Shown here: in pieces, positions 1-7,182 of the stretch
How the letters are laid out: every line of letters starts with the position of its first letter
Position numbering within the stretch: the first letter of the stretch is position 1
Source: Lentimicrobium sp.
Lineage (GTDB): Bacteria; Bacteroidota; Bacteroidia; Bacteroidales; Lentimicrobiaceae
Direction: 5' to 3'
Length of the DNA stretch: 44,636 bases
NCBI GenBank assembly: GCA_024709105.1
Contig: JANJXJ010000056.1
Span: 1-44,636 of the forward strand
Notes under the pieces: model-generated
Told to the model about the DNA's origin: nothing
Database searches by the model: none
Seen by the model: only the letters and a program-made list of their open reading frames with translations
Position numbers and translations under genes: made by a program

Positions 1-221
1 TGCCACCACAAAAACTTGCGCCTGTAATGTTCACCCGACTGATACTCGACGGAGTGGCTGCCTTCAAATTTCTTGCTGATGGCGGTTTTGCCGATTTTTG
101 GGCGGTGGTGCGTGCACACATGAGTTTTTACCGGAGATACAACATACACCGTAGAAAAAGAGCCGCCATAAGTCACCGGCATGTAGGGTGCATCTATAAA
201 AGAAACATTGTGATTGACCAC
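1..221 (-). CDS. Partial unidentified ORF running off the left edge
   Basis: Reading leftward from position 221 there is an open frame to the window edge. It is preceded by in-frame stops (TAATAA) at about 225-230. The translation has a protein-like composition rich in Y, V, S, T, H and K (for example PYMPVTYGGSFSTVYV). The possible start is GTG at 219-221, or ATG at 180-182. It diverges from the SMR exporter. I do not recognise the family and only about 73 residues are visible, so no function is given. It could also be a pseudogene remnant. Existence is moderately likely, identity unknown. Confidence 0.3.
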   Translation of the reverse strand, partial: MVNHNVSFIDAPYMPVTYGGSFSTVYVVSPVKTHVCTHHRPKIGKTAISKKFEGSHSVEYQSGEHYRRKFLWW

Positions 222-277
222 TTTTTATTAGGCAGAAAAAAGTTCTCGGAACTGCCTCAAAAATTCTTCTCCTGCTG

Positions 278-682
278 ATGGCGTGGTTTTACCTTATTCT
301 GGCCGGATTACTCGAAACTGTATGGGTAGTTTCTATGAAATATTCCGAAGGTTTTTCACGTTTCTGGCCTTCATTTGCAACTATTGTGGCAATGGCCATA
401 AGTGTATATTTCCTGTCTTTAGCCATGAAAACACTACCACTGGGCACTTCGTATGCAGTTTGGACAGCCATAGGAACCCTGGGCGCTGTAATTTATGGCA
501 TGTTAATACTCGGTGAAACAAAAAGTTTTATGAAATTCATATTTCTCGCTATGATTGTAGGAGGGATTGCAGGACTAAAAACACTGTCAGCCAGAGAATC
601 AGCTGCCAAGAAGACTGAGCAAAGCCAACCGGTACGACCCGAAACCGAATCCGGCGATCACCCCCCGGCAAACTCCAGATAA
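278..682 (+). CDS. sugE: SMR family exporter, SugE/Gdx type (guanidinium or quaternary ammonium)
   Basis: This is a small multidrug resistance family protein with four membrane helices. It probably works as an antiparallel dimer exchanging protons for guanidinium or small quaternary ammonium cations across the inner membrane. The essential glutamate is E13 (AGLLETVW), and the central WTAIG motif (about residues 62-66) is typical of the SugE/Gdx branch rather than EmrE. The core ends near residue 107, the usual SMR length. A hydrophilic tail of about 27 residues follows, rich in K, E, Q and P, and it is encoded entirely antisense to the 3' end of aroQ. The tail probably arose by loss of an earlier stop codon. 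Substrate type is inferred from motif only. Confidence 0.85.
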   Translation: MAWFYLILAGLLETVWVVSMKYSEGFSRFWPSFATIVAMAISVYFLSLAMKTLPLGTSYAVWTAIGTLGAVIYGMLILGETKSFMKFIFLAMIVGGIAGLKTLSARESAAKKTEQSQPVRPETESGDHPPANSR

Positions 683-1030
683 ATAGGAAATGTGCCTGAA
701 TTCCTCCCGGGTCCATACGTTACTCATATGCACTTCAATAACAGGAGATTGAATGGCTTTTACAGCATCGCCAATAGCAACAGAGGTATGTGTATAGGCT
801 CCGGCATTCAGGATGATACCCGCTGCCGAAAAACCAGCTTCATGTAATTTATTGATCAGCTCCCCTTCCACATTACTTTGAAAATAGTGCAGTTGCACCT
901 GAGGAAACTCCGCCTGCAAAGCCGGAATAAAATCACTGAAGCTTTCGGTACCATAAATCTCCGGTTGTCGTTTCCCGGTTAAGTTAAGATTGGGCCCGTT
1001 GATGATGTATATGTCTGGCTTATTTTGCAT
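599..1030 (-). CDS. aroQ: 3-dehydroquinate dehydratase, type II
   Basis: A cytosolic enzyme of the shikimate pathway, converting 3-dehydroquinate to 3-dehydroshikimate by anti-elimination. At 143 aa it has normal family length. All hallmark elements are visible: GPNLN near the N-terminus, the flexible-loop R21 and Y26 (KRQPEIYG), FQSNVEG, the NAGAYTHTSVAI block with N75, H101 in EVHMSN, and R108 in TREEFRH. These correspond to the known catalytic residues. It lies 18 bp behind the small lipoprotein-like gene, so the two are probably cotranscribed. Its 3' end overlaps the convergent sugE by 84 bp. aroK, another shikimate gene, is 30 kb away in this window. Confidence 0.96.
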   Translation of the reverse strand: MQNKPDIYIINGPNLNLTGKRQPEIYGTESFSDFIPALQAEFPQVQLHYFQSNVEGELINKLHEAGFSAAGIILNAGAYTHTSVAIGDAVKAIQSPVIEVHMSNVWTREEFRHISYLSGVCRGVIAGFGFGSYRLALLSLLGS

Positions 1031-1048
1031 TTATGCTGGTTTTGTTAA

Positions 1049-1426
1049 TTATTTTCTGACAAAAACAGTTTTTGAAACCTCTTCCGGAATTGATGGAAAA
1101 AGCCCGTAGATCGTAAGCTCTTCGGTTTTGCGATCGTAGCTGATTTTATGAGTACTTCGCACCCCATCAGGGAATTCCTCAGGAATAAAAAGCAGCAATT
1201 CGTCCGCTTTATCCAGCCTGTACCTCAACTCTTCAATGTCTGCCCCTTCCACTTTTTTAAAAAAAGCACGGTTCTGACTCCTGAATTCAATCTCCACCCT
1301 GAAAGAATTTCCGGTTTTCTCTATCCAGGTGTCCTGAATGCTGAATTCATCAGGAAAATCATCCTTGTTACAGGCATGGGCAACCGGTAAAAGCAAAAGC
1401 AGTAAAAAGAGTCTGAGAAAATTCAT
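1049..1426 (-). CDS. Small exported lipoprotein-like protein of unknown function
   Basis: The 125-residue protein begins with a short hydrophobic export signal (MNFLRLFLLLLLLPVAHAC) ending at a cysteine followed by NKDD. This is a common arrangement for Bacteroidota lipoproteins, although the -3 to -1 residues (AHA) are not a textbook lipobox. The mature part is about 105 residues, acidic and predicted mostly beta. I do not recognise a named domain. It sits upstream of aroQ with 18 bp between them and has a good -7 promoter element ahead of it. There is no functional link to shikimate synthesis beyond shared transcription. Confidence 0.65.
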   Translation of the reverse strand: MNFLRLFLLLLLLPVAHACNKDDFPDEFSIQDTWIEKTGNSFRVEIEFRSQNRAFFKKVEGADIEELRYRLDKADELLLFIPEEFPDGVRSTHKISYDRKTEELTIYGLFPSIPEEVSKTVFVRK

Positions 1427-1449
1427 AGAGAGATAATGGTTACTGGAAA

Positions 1450-1457
1450 CAAAAATA
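1450..1457 (-). promoter_or_regulatory. -7 promoter element for the lipoprotein-aroQ operon
   Basis: Read leftward the sequence is TATTTTTG, a full match to the Bacteroidota sigma-ABfr -7 consensus TAnnTTTG. It lies 24 bp before the ATG of the lipoprotein-like gene. No convincing -33 box was identified. Confidence 0.55.
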
Positions 1458-1674
1458 CCTATTTTCAGTGTTTCTGCTTATATATTTTTCAGGAACCATC
1501 GAATTTACCAATTTCACTGGATCAGTAGCTTTGTGATACCGGCAAACCAACTTAATTCCTTTCATCTTGTATATCAATGTTTTAATAGTATTTACAATTA
1601 CAATCTCTTATTACTGAAAGTATCGAAAGTTAAGAAATTATTAAAAAACAAGGATTATCAAAAAATTAAAACAT

Positions 1675-1682
1675 TACCTTTG
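1675..1682 (+). promoter_or_regulatory. -7 promoter element of the TPP riboswitch transcript
   Basis: TACCTTTG matches TAnnTTTG exactly. It ends about 10 nt before the first riboswitch stem, so transcription would begin at about 1688-1690, immediately before the aptamer. This placement supports both calls. Confidence 0.65.
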
Positions 1683-1691
1683 CAGCGATTT

Positions 1692-1769
1692 CCAATTGGG
1701 GTGCCTTAAAACAACGGGCTGAGATCATACTCATTGAACCTGCTCCGGGTAATGCCGGCGAAGGGATTG
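1692..1769 (+). ncRNA. TPP (thiamin pyrophosphate) riboswitch, THI element
   Basis: The conserved THI-box segments are present in order: GGGGTGCC (1698-1705), GGCTGAGA (about 1717-1724), TTGAACCTG (about 1734-1742), then CCGGGTAATGCCGGCGAAGGGA (ending about 1766). A closing helix forms between CCAAT near 1692-1696 and ATTG near 1766-1769. The aptamer senses thiamin pyrophosphate and lowers expression of the gene after it. Downstream, 1787-1795 can pair with 1809-1817 over 9 bp (one G-T), competing with a GGGT/ACCC hairpin (1791-1802). These are candidate parts of the expression platform. No U-tract follows, so control is more likely translational than by intrinsic termination. Confidence 0.95.
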
Positions 1770-1844
1770 TAGAGAAAACTAGAATGCGGAGGGTTAACGA
1801 CCCTATTCAACCTTCCGGGGTTTAATCTAAAAAAAATCACATTT

Positions 1845-4253
1845 ATGAAATTCAAACTGCTGCCGGTTATTCTGGCACTGCTGCCATTTTTCACGATGGC
1901 TCAATTTACAATCAAAGGCAGGGTAATTGACGAACAAACTGCTGTTCCGCTGCAGGGTGCACACATCAGTTTTAACGGGAGGCTGGTCAAGACAACATCT
2001 GATGAAAAAGGAATGTTCGTTATAAAGAATGTCAAACCCGGCAATCACAAGCTGAAGGTTTCCTATATGGGCTACAAAACCTGGGAAGCCAGTTTCGGCA
2101 TTGAAAGCGACCGCACCATGCTGATATCCATGGAAAGTACCAGCATATTAGCTGAAGAAACCATTATCTCGGCAACCCGTGCCGGAGAAAAAACTCCGGT
2201 AGCTTTCCAAAACCTCAGCGGTGAAGAGATAAATCGCAAAAACCAGGGCCGCGATATCCCCTTTCTGCTCGAGCAGATGCCTGCAACTGTTGTAACATCT
2301 GATGCCGGAGCCGGAGTAGGTTACACCGGAATCCGCATCAGGGGAACCGACATGAACCGGATAAACATAACGGTTAATGGAATTCCGCTGAACGACGCCG
2401 AGTCGCACAGTGTATTCTGGGTAAATATGCCAGATTTCGCTTCTTCGGTTGGCAGCCTGCAGGTTCAGCGGGGAGTGGGAACCAGCACCAACGGAGCCGC
2501 TGCTTTTGGCGCAAGCATTAATCTGCAAACCGAAACACCATCACCAGAGTCATATGCCGAAATAAGCAGCAATGCCGGATCATTCAACACTTTTCGGAAT
2601 ACTTTGCAGGTGGGCTCAGGACTCATCGGCGGCAAATGGGCTTTTGATGCGCGCTTGTCCAAATTAAACTCCGATGGTTTTATTGACCGGGCCTTTTCAG
2701 ACCTGAAGTCATTTTACGTTTCGGGTGGGTATTACGGAAACAATACCATATTAAAAGTCAATATCTTTTCAGGTTACGAAAAAACCTATCAGGCCTGGGA
2801 CGGAATTCCTTCGTATATTCTTGCTGAGAACCGGACATACAATGGCATTGGCATGTACACCGATAACAAAGGCGAAACCAGATTTTATGACAACGAAACC
2901 GACAATTATCAGCAGGATCATTACCAGATGTTGTTTTCGCAAAGGTTTTCAGCCCACATAACCGGAAACTTTGCCCTGCATTATACCAAAGGTTTTGGCT
3001 ATTACGAGCAATACAAGGATTACGACAACCTCAGCAATTATCTGATTGATCCTGTGATTATCAACGATTCAGTAAGCATCAGCCAAACCGACCTTATCCG
3101 CCGGAAGTACCTCGACAATAATTTTTACGGCTTTACATGGTCGGTGAATTATGAGAAAGATAAACTGAATATAGTGGCAGGTGGCTCGGGCAATCGCTAC
3201 GAGGGCTTGCATTACGGCGAGGTTATATGGGCTGAGTTTGCGCAAACTGCAGGTTTGAATCACAGGTGGTACGAAGGTACCGGTGACAAGCAGGATTTGA
3301 ATTTCTTTGTAAAAACAAATTATGCCATTCTCAAACAACTTAATCTTTATGCCGATCTCCAGGTGAGAAGCATAAATTATGAAATTGATGGTATTGATGA
3401 CGACTTAAGAGATATTGCCCAAAAGCACGATTTTCTGTTTTTTAACCCCAAAGCAGGTTTACATTACACTCTCAACAACAGAAACAGCTTGTATTTCGGT
3501 TTTGCGATGGCAAACCGGGAGCCGAATCGCAGCAATTACACCGACTCCGATCCTTCAAAACCAGCTCCCGTTGCCGAAACCCTTTTCGACTATGAATTAG
3601 GTTACAACTTCAGAACAGAAAACATCAATGCTTCGGCCAACCTTTATTACATGAAGTACCGCGATCAACTGGTATTAACGGGACAGATCAACGATGTAGG
3701 TGCGGCCATTATGAGCAATGTGCCAGACTCCTATCGCAGAGGGATTGAACTCAGCGGCGACTTTAAACTCAGCAAAAGCTTCAGAGCCAACGCAAACCTC
3801 ACATTGAGCAGCAATAAAATAGAAAACTTCACCGAATTTATTGATGACTGGGACAACTGGGGCACACAGCTTGAAAACCAACTCGGCACCACCGATATTT
3901 CGTTTTCCCCTGCAACCATTGCTGGTGGCTCATTAACATGGAATTTTGTCAAAGGTCTGGATGCCAGTCTTAATGGAAAATATGTTTCCAGACAGTACGT
4001 TGACAATACTTCATCAGCTGAAAGAAGCCTTGACCCATATTTTGTAAGCAACTTCAGATTAAGTTACACAGTTCAGCCCGGATTTTTGCGCGAACTTCAG
4101 CTAAGTTTTAATATAAACAACCTGTTCAATACAGAGTATGAAACCAATGCCTGGGTATACAGATACCGCAGCGAAGGGCAATTTGCCGTTTATGACGGAT
4201 ATTTCCCCCAGGCAGGAATTAACTTTATGGCAGGGCTGAATATAAAATTCTGA
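1845..4253 (+). CDS. TonB-dependent outer-membrane receptor, thiamin uptake
   Basis: An 802-aa TonB-dependent receptor. Residues 1-19 are a signal peptide ending at Ala-Gln, about 22-98 a carboxypeptidase-regulatory-like beta domain (IKGRVIDEQTAVPLQGA), about 108-229 the plug (RIRGTDMNRINITVNGIPLND, QVQRGVGTSTNGAAAFG), and the rest a 22-strand barrel ending in the outer-membrane signature MAGLNIKF. No TonB box was identified with certainty. Its mRNA leader is a TPP riboswitch, so the cargo is inferred to be thiamin or a phosphorylated or precursor form. TPP-controlled receptors of this type are known from comparative genomics of Bacteroidota. No inner-membrane thiamin transporter or biosynthetic gene adjoins it, so it is monocistronic, closed by the terminator at 4271. 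Confidence 0.92.
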   Translation: MKFKLLPVILALLPFFTMAQFTIKGRVIDEQTAVPLQGAHISFNGRLVKTTSDEKGMFVIKNVKPGNHKLKVSYMGYKTWEASFGIESDRTMLISMESTSILAEETIISATRAGEKTPVAFQNLSGEEINRKNQGRDIPFLLEQMPATVVTSDAGAGVGYTGIRIRGTDMNRINITVNGIPLNDAESHSVFWVNMPDFASSVGSLQVQRGVGTSTNGAAAFGASINLQTETPSPESYAEISSNAGSFNTFRNTLQVGSGLIGGKWAFDARLSKLNSDGFIDRAFSDLKSFYVSGGYYGNNTILKVNIFSGYEKTYQAWDGIPSYILAENRTYNGIGMYTDNKGETRFYDNETDNYQQDHYQMLFSQRFSAHITGNFALHYTKGFGYYEQYKDYDNLSNYLIDPVIINDSVSISQTDLIRRKYLDNNFYGFTWSVNYEKDKLNIVAGGSGNRYEGLHYGEVIWAEFAQTAGLNHRWYEGTGDKQDLNFFVKTNYAILKQLNLYADLQVRSINYEIDGIDDDLRDIAQKHDFLFFNPKAGLHYTLNNRNSLYFGFAMANREPNRSNYTDSDPSKPAPVAETLFDYELGYNFRTENINASANLYYMKYRDQLVLTGQINDVGAAIMSNVPDSYRRGIELSGDFKLSKSFRANANLTLSSNKIENFTEFIDDWDNWGTQLENQLGTTDISFSPATIAGGSLTWNFVKGLDASLNGKYVSRQYVDNTSSAERSLDPYFVSNFRLSYTVQPGFLRELQLSFNINNLFNTEYETNAWVYRYRSEGQFAVYDGYFPQAGINFMAGLNIKF

Positions 4254-4270
4254 TATAATCTTTTAAAAAG

Positions 4271-4298
4271 AAAGCCGGCCAATCCGGCTTTTTTTTTG
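4271..4298 (+). terminator. Rho-independent terminator after the thiamin receptor
   Basis: AAAGCCGG / CCGGCTTT stem (8 bp) with a 5-nt loop, followed by a run of T, 17 bp after the stop codon. Confidence 0.9.
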
Positions 4299-4314
4299 TT
4301 AGCTACCTGCAAAT

Positions 4315-4333
4315 ATTTAGAACCAGTCTAAAT
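4315..4333. promoter_or_regulatory. Palindromic candidate operator upstream of the copper-type locus
   Basis: A perfect 7-bp inverted repeat, ATTTAGA-N5-TCTAAAT. It is followed after a few bases by TTACTTTG (4338-4345), a 7/8 match to the -7 consensus TAnnTTTG. The palindrome would therefore cover the -33 region, the usual place for a repressor. The binding protein is not encoded nearby and is unknown. Confidence 0.5.
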
Positions 4334-4396
4334 TTCCTTACTTTGACAATGTGATTATTTAAATATTTATTTTTATGCATCTGATTTGCAAGTCAA

Positions 4397-4804
4397 ATGT
4401 ATCGGACAGTGTTTGCAGTTTTTCTTTCGTTCCTGGTCTTGCTTCAAACGCTGAACCAAACAGGAATTTTGCTGACTTTTAAGCTCAGACAGGAATTTAT
4501 TGCAAAAAACTTATGCGTTCAGCGCGATAAAAAAGTAAATTCCTGTAATGGAAAGTGTCATCTGAAAAAAGAACTGAAAAAGTCCGCAGAACAAGAAAGT
4601 GAAACGTCGAAACCATATCCGGCAAAAACCAAAACAGAAACATTTGACTCACCTTTTCTGAATAATTTATGTTCGTTTGTATTCTATTCCTTTTCTTTAA
4701 AGAATAAAAGGCTGAATGAACCTGCCTTAACATTTATTTCAACTTATATAGCCGATATTTTCATCCCGCCTGATCACTCTGATGATGTAATTTTTGTTGC
4801 ATAA
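4397..4804 (+). CDS. Small membrane or secreted protein with CNGKC motif, upstream of a copper-type TonB receptor
   Basis: The 135-residue protein has an N-terminal hydrophobic segment (about 5-27), then C40 and a CNGKC motif (C50, C54). A Lys-rich stretch (HLKKELKK) and a C-terminal part with hydrophobic residues follow. Short proteins of this form often precede metal-type TonB receptors in Bacteroidota. Their molecular role is not established, and I infer a metal-related function in the periplasm or at the membrane from the cysteines and from the neighbour. It is 119 bp ahead of the receptor start and in the same direction, with no terminator between, so probably cotranscribed. The palindrome at 4315 lies just upstream. 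Confidence 0.7.
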   Translation: MYRTVFAVFLSFLVLLQTLNQTGILLTFKLRQEFIAKNLCVQRDKKVNSCNGKCHLKKELKKSAEQESETSKPYPAKTKTETFDSPFLNNLCSFVFYSFSLKNKRLNEPALTFISTYIADIFIPPDHSDDVIFVA

Positions 4805-4923
4805 CTGCAACCCGGGTAAATAATTATCTTATTTCCAACTGATTTTGTGGAATCAAATCTCTTTGCATAGCCGAAAAAACAGCTGTGCTGGTGGCTGATT
4901 TCACAAAACACAAACACATTTTT

Positions 4924-7173
4924 ATGAAATTCAATTTACAAACACTTCTCATTGTACTATTACTGACTTTTGGTTTTCAGCTTCATGCCCAACGTTTTAA
5001 ATTGGTTGACTTACATTCGGGACAGCCTATTGATGGAGCTACATTCAAATACGGAGACATATCCGGAATCAGTGACCAAAAGGGCTTTATTTCAATAACA
5101 TTTATCGAAAAAGTTTCGATGGAGATTTCGCACCTGAATTATGGAAGCTGGAGTTTGTCGCCCGAAGAAGTAAAAACAGCACTCAAAAGTAGCATCATCT
5201 ATCGTGAGCAAATCAGTTTGAATCTGTTGCCGGTTACAGTGGTTGCCATCCATAGTAACCCGGGCAATAAAGCGGTGCTGTCGTTAAACTCGCGCGACAG
5301 ACTTTCACACGACGGAGCAGATATACTCAATAGCATTGAAGGATTCAGCTCAATCCGAAAAAGTGCTTCTTACGGTTTCGATCCGGTTTTCAGAGGTTTC
5401 AAAAATGAGCAACTCAACATCATCATCAACGGGGCGCAAACGGCAACAGCCGCTTGTCCCAACCGAATGGATCCGCCTTCCAGCCAGGTTGCCCCAAATA
5501 TGATCAGCCATATAGAAGTGCAAAAAGGCCCTCATTCTCTTAGGTATGGCAACTCATTTGGTGCTACTGTAAATTACATCCCGGTTGCACCCAGATTTGG
5601 CGACAAAGCAGATGTATATGGTAGAATAACAGGAAGTTATGAAACCAATGGCGAAATCATCAGAAACGAAGGGGTGGTTGGCATCAGCGGCAAAAAGTAT
5701 GACCTGAGTCTTTTTGGATCTTTCGGAAAAGGATCCGATTACAAGGATGGCGATGCTAATTCCATCCCTGCAAGATTCTCGCGCAGCAGTGCAGGCATCA
5801 ATCTGGGATTAAAACTAACTGACAAACAATTCATTAATGCTTCTGCTACCCGAAATTTTGCAAGAGATACCGATTTCCCTGCTTTACCAATGGACTTGAG
5901 AAGCGATGATACCTGGCTATTTAATGTCAGACATGAAGCAAACCTTTCGGGAACTTTGCTTAAGTCATGGAAATCGGCGGCATATGCCACCATAGTGGAC
6001 CATAAAATGGACAACTTGCTCAAAAATCTGAATCCCAGAATAATGAACGCCAGCACTCCGGCAAAAACATCAACCTGGGGTGCAAGAACCGAAGGGCACT
6101 GGAGTGCGCAAAACTTCTCATTGTATGCCGGTGGAGATTTCAGAATAGAAAACTCTCAGGGCGAACGAACCCGCGAATTTATAGCCGGTCCGAATGCAGG
6201 AAAAATATTCTACGATAATGTATGGCAAAATGGAACCATTTCGCGCAGCGGATTATTCGCCGAATTCAAGAAGAATTATCAGGCTGTTACAGCAATCCTT
6301 TCCGGAAGGCTGGAACTGAATCAGTCAGGAATCGGAGACGGTGCCAGTGAATTTATTAATAACTATGGCGAAACCAGCGAAACACAAGTAAATCCGGCGC
6401 TGAGCCTTGGTGCTGTTACCCTGTCGCAAAACGGCTATTCTGCCGGCCTTTGGCTTGGAACTGCCCGCCGCAGCGGAAGTATGACAGAACGTTTTATCAA
6501 CTACTTTCCTGTTGGCCAGGATGCTTATGAATTACTTGGGAACCCGCTTATCAAACCCGAAACAAACAATCAGGCCGATCTTAATCTGAGTTACAAATCA
6601 CCTAAAACCATTATCTCTGCCGATATTTTTGCTTCTCTGGTAAATGATTACATTTCTGCAGTGATTGACACCAGTCTCAAGCCCAGGCTGATGGGCCCTG
6701 GTGTGCGCAGGTTTGTGAATATAAAAAGTGCTTTCAGAACAGGTTTTGAGCTTAGCTGGAAACAAACCATCATGAGTGTTATGCAACAGAAAGTTGCAAT
6801 TGCCTATACTTACGGTCAGAATACTGTAACCGATGAACCTCTTCCCGAAATAGCTCCCATGGAGTTCAGGTATTCACTCACCGGAGCTTTTTTCAAAGAA
6901 AAACTTCGGCCATCTCTTCACCTGAGACATACACTCGAGCAAAACCGGGTCTCATCTGAATTCGGTGAATCAAAAACTCCGGGATTTACTTTGCTTGATG
7001 TGAATCTTTATTGGCAAATCACAAAAATCATTAGCGCAGGTGCAGGAGTTACCAATTTGTTTGACGTTGCTTATTACGAGCATCTGAATCGTCCGATTGG
7101 GGGAACACCGCCTAAACCCATCTATGCACCCGGAAGGAGCATTTTTGTTTCACTTTCAGTTGATCTGTATTAG
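4924..7173 (+). CDS. TonB-dependent outer-membrane receptor, OprC-like, probable copper uptake
   Basis: A 749-aa receptor. I chose the ATG at 4924 because a standard signal peptide (MKFNLQTLLIV... ending HAQ) follows at once; the open frame reaches back to 4885. After a short beta domain (about 24-100) comes the plug with NGAQTATAACPNRMDPP, then a barrel. C178-PNR-M182 is the CxxxM copper motif known from the Pseudomonas OprC plug. H360-K-M362 (DHKMDN) fits the second, HxM, motif of OprC. Together these are good evidence for copper binding, provided the two sites are close in the fold. The protein ends with VSLSVDLY, lacking a terminal Phe but with an aromatic Tyr. It meets the leftward serine hydrolase only 9 bp after its stop. 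Confidence 0.88.
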   Translation: MKFNLQTLLIVLLLTFGFQLHAQRFKLVDLHSGQPIDGATFKYGDISGISDQKGFISITFIEKVSMEISHLNYGSWSLSPEEVKTALKSSIIYREQISLNLLPVTVVAIHSNPGNKAVLSLNSRDRLSHDGADILNSIEGFSSIRKSASYGFDPVFRGFKNEQLNIIINGAQTATAACPNRMDPPSSQVAPNMISHIEVQKGPHSLRYGNSFGATVNYIPVAPRFGDKADVYGRITGSYETNGEIIRNEGVVGISGKKYDLSLFGSFGKGSDYKDGDANSIPARFSRSSAGINLGLKLTDKQFINASATRNFARDTDFPALPMDLRSDDTWLFNVRHEANLSGTLLKSWKSAAYATIVDHKMDNLLKNLNPRIMNASTPAKTSTWGARTEGHWSAQNFSLYAGGDFRIENSQGERTREFIAGPNAGKIFYDNVWQNGTISRSGLFAEFKKNYQAVTAILSGRLELNQSGIGDGASEFINNYGETSETQVNPALSLGAVTLSQNGYSAGLWLGTARRSGSMTERFINYFPVGQDAYELLGNPLIKPETNNQADLNLSYKSPKTIISADIFASLVNDYISAVIDTSLKPRLMGPGVRRFVNIKSAFRTGFELSWKQTIMSVMQQKVAIAYTYGQNTVTDEPLPEIAPMEFRYSLTGAFFKEKLRPSLHLRHTLEQNRVSSEFGESKTPGFTLLDVNLYWQITKIISAGAGVTNLFDVAYYEHLNRPIGGTPPKPIYAPGRSIFVSLSVDLY

Positions 7174-7182
7174 GTTATACTG

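Noticed and set aside
27-278. Rightward 83-residue ORF ahead of sugE
   Set aside because: Its stop overlaps the sugE ATG, but the composition is not protein-like and the opposite-strand frame at 1-221 looks more credible. No family seen.
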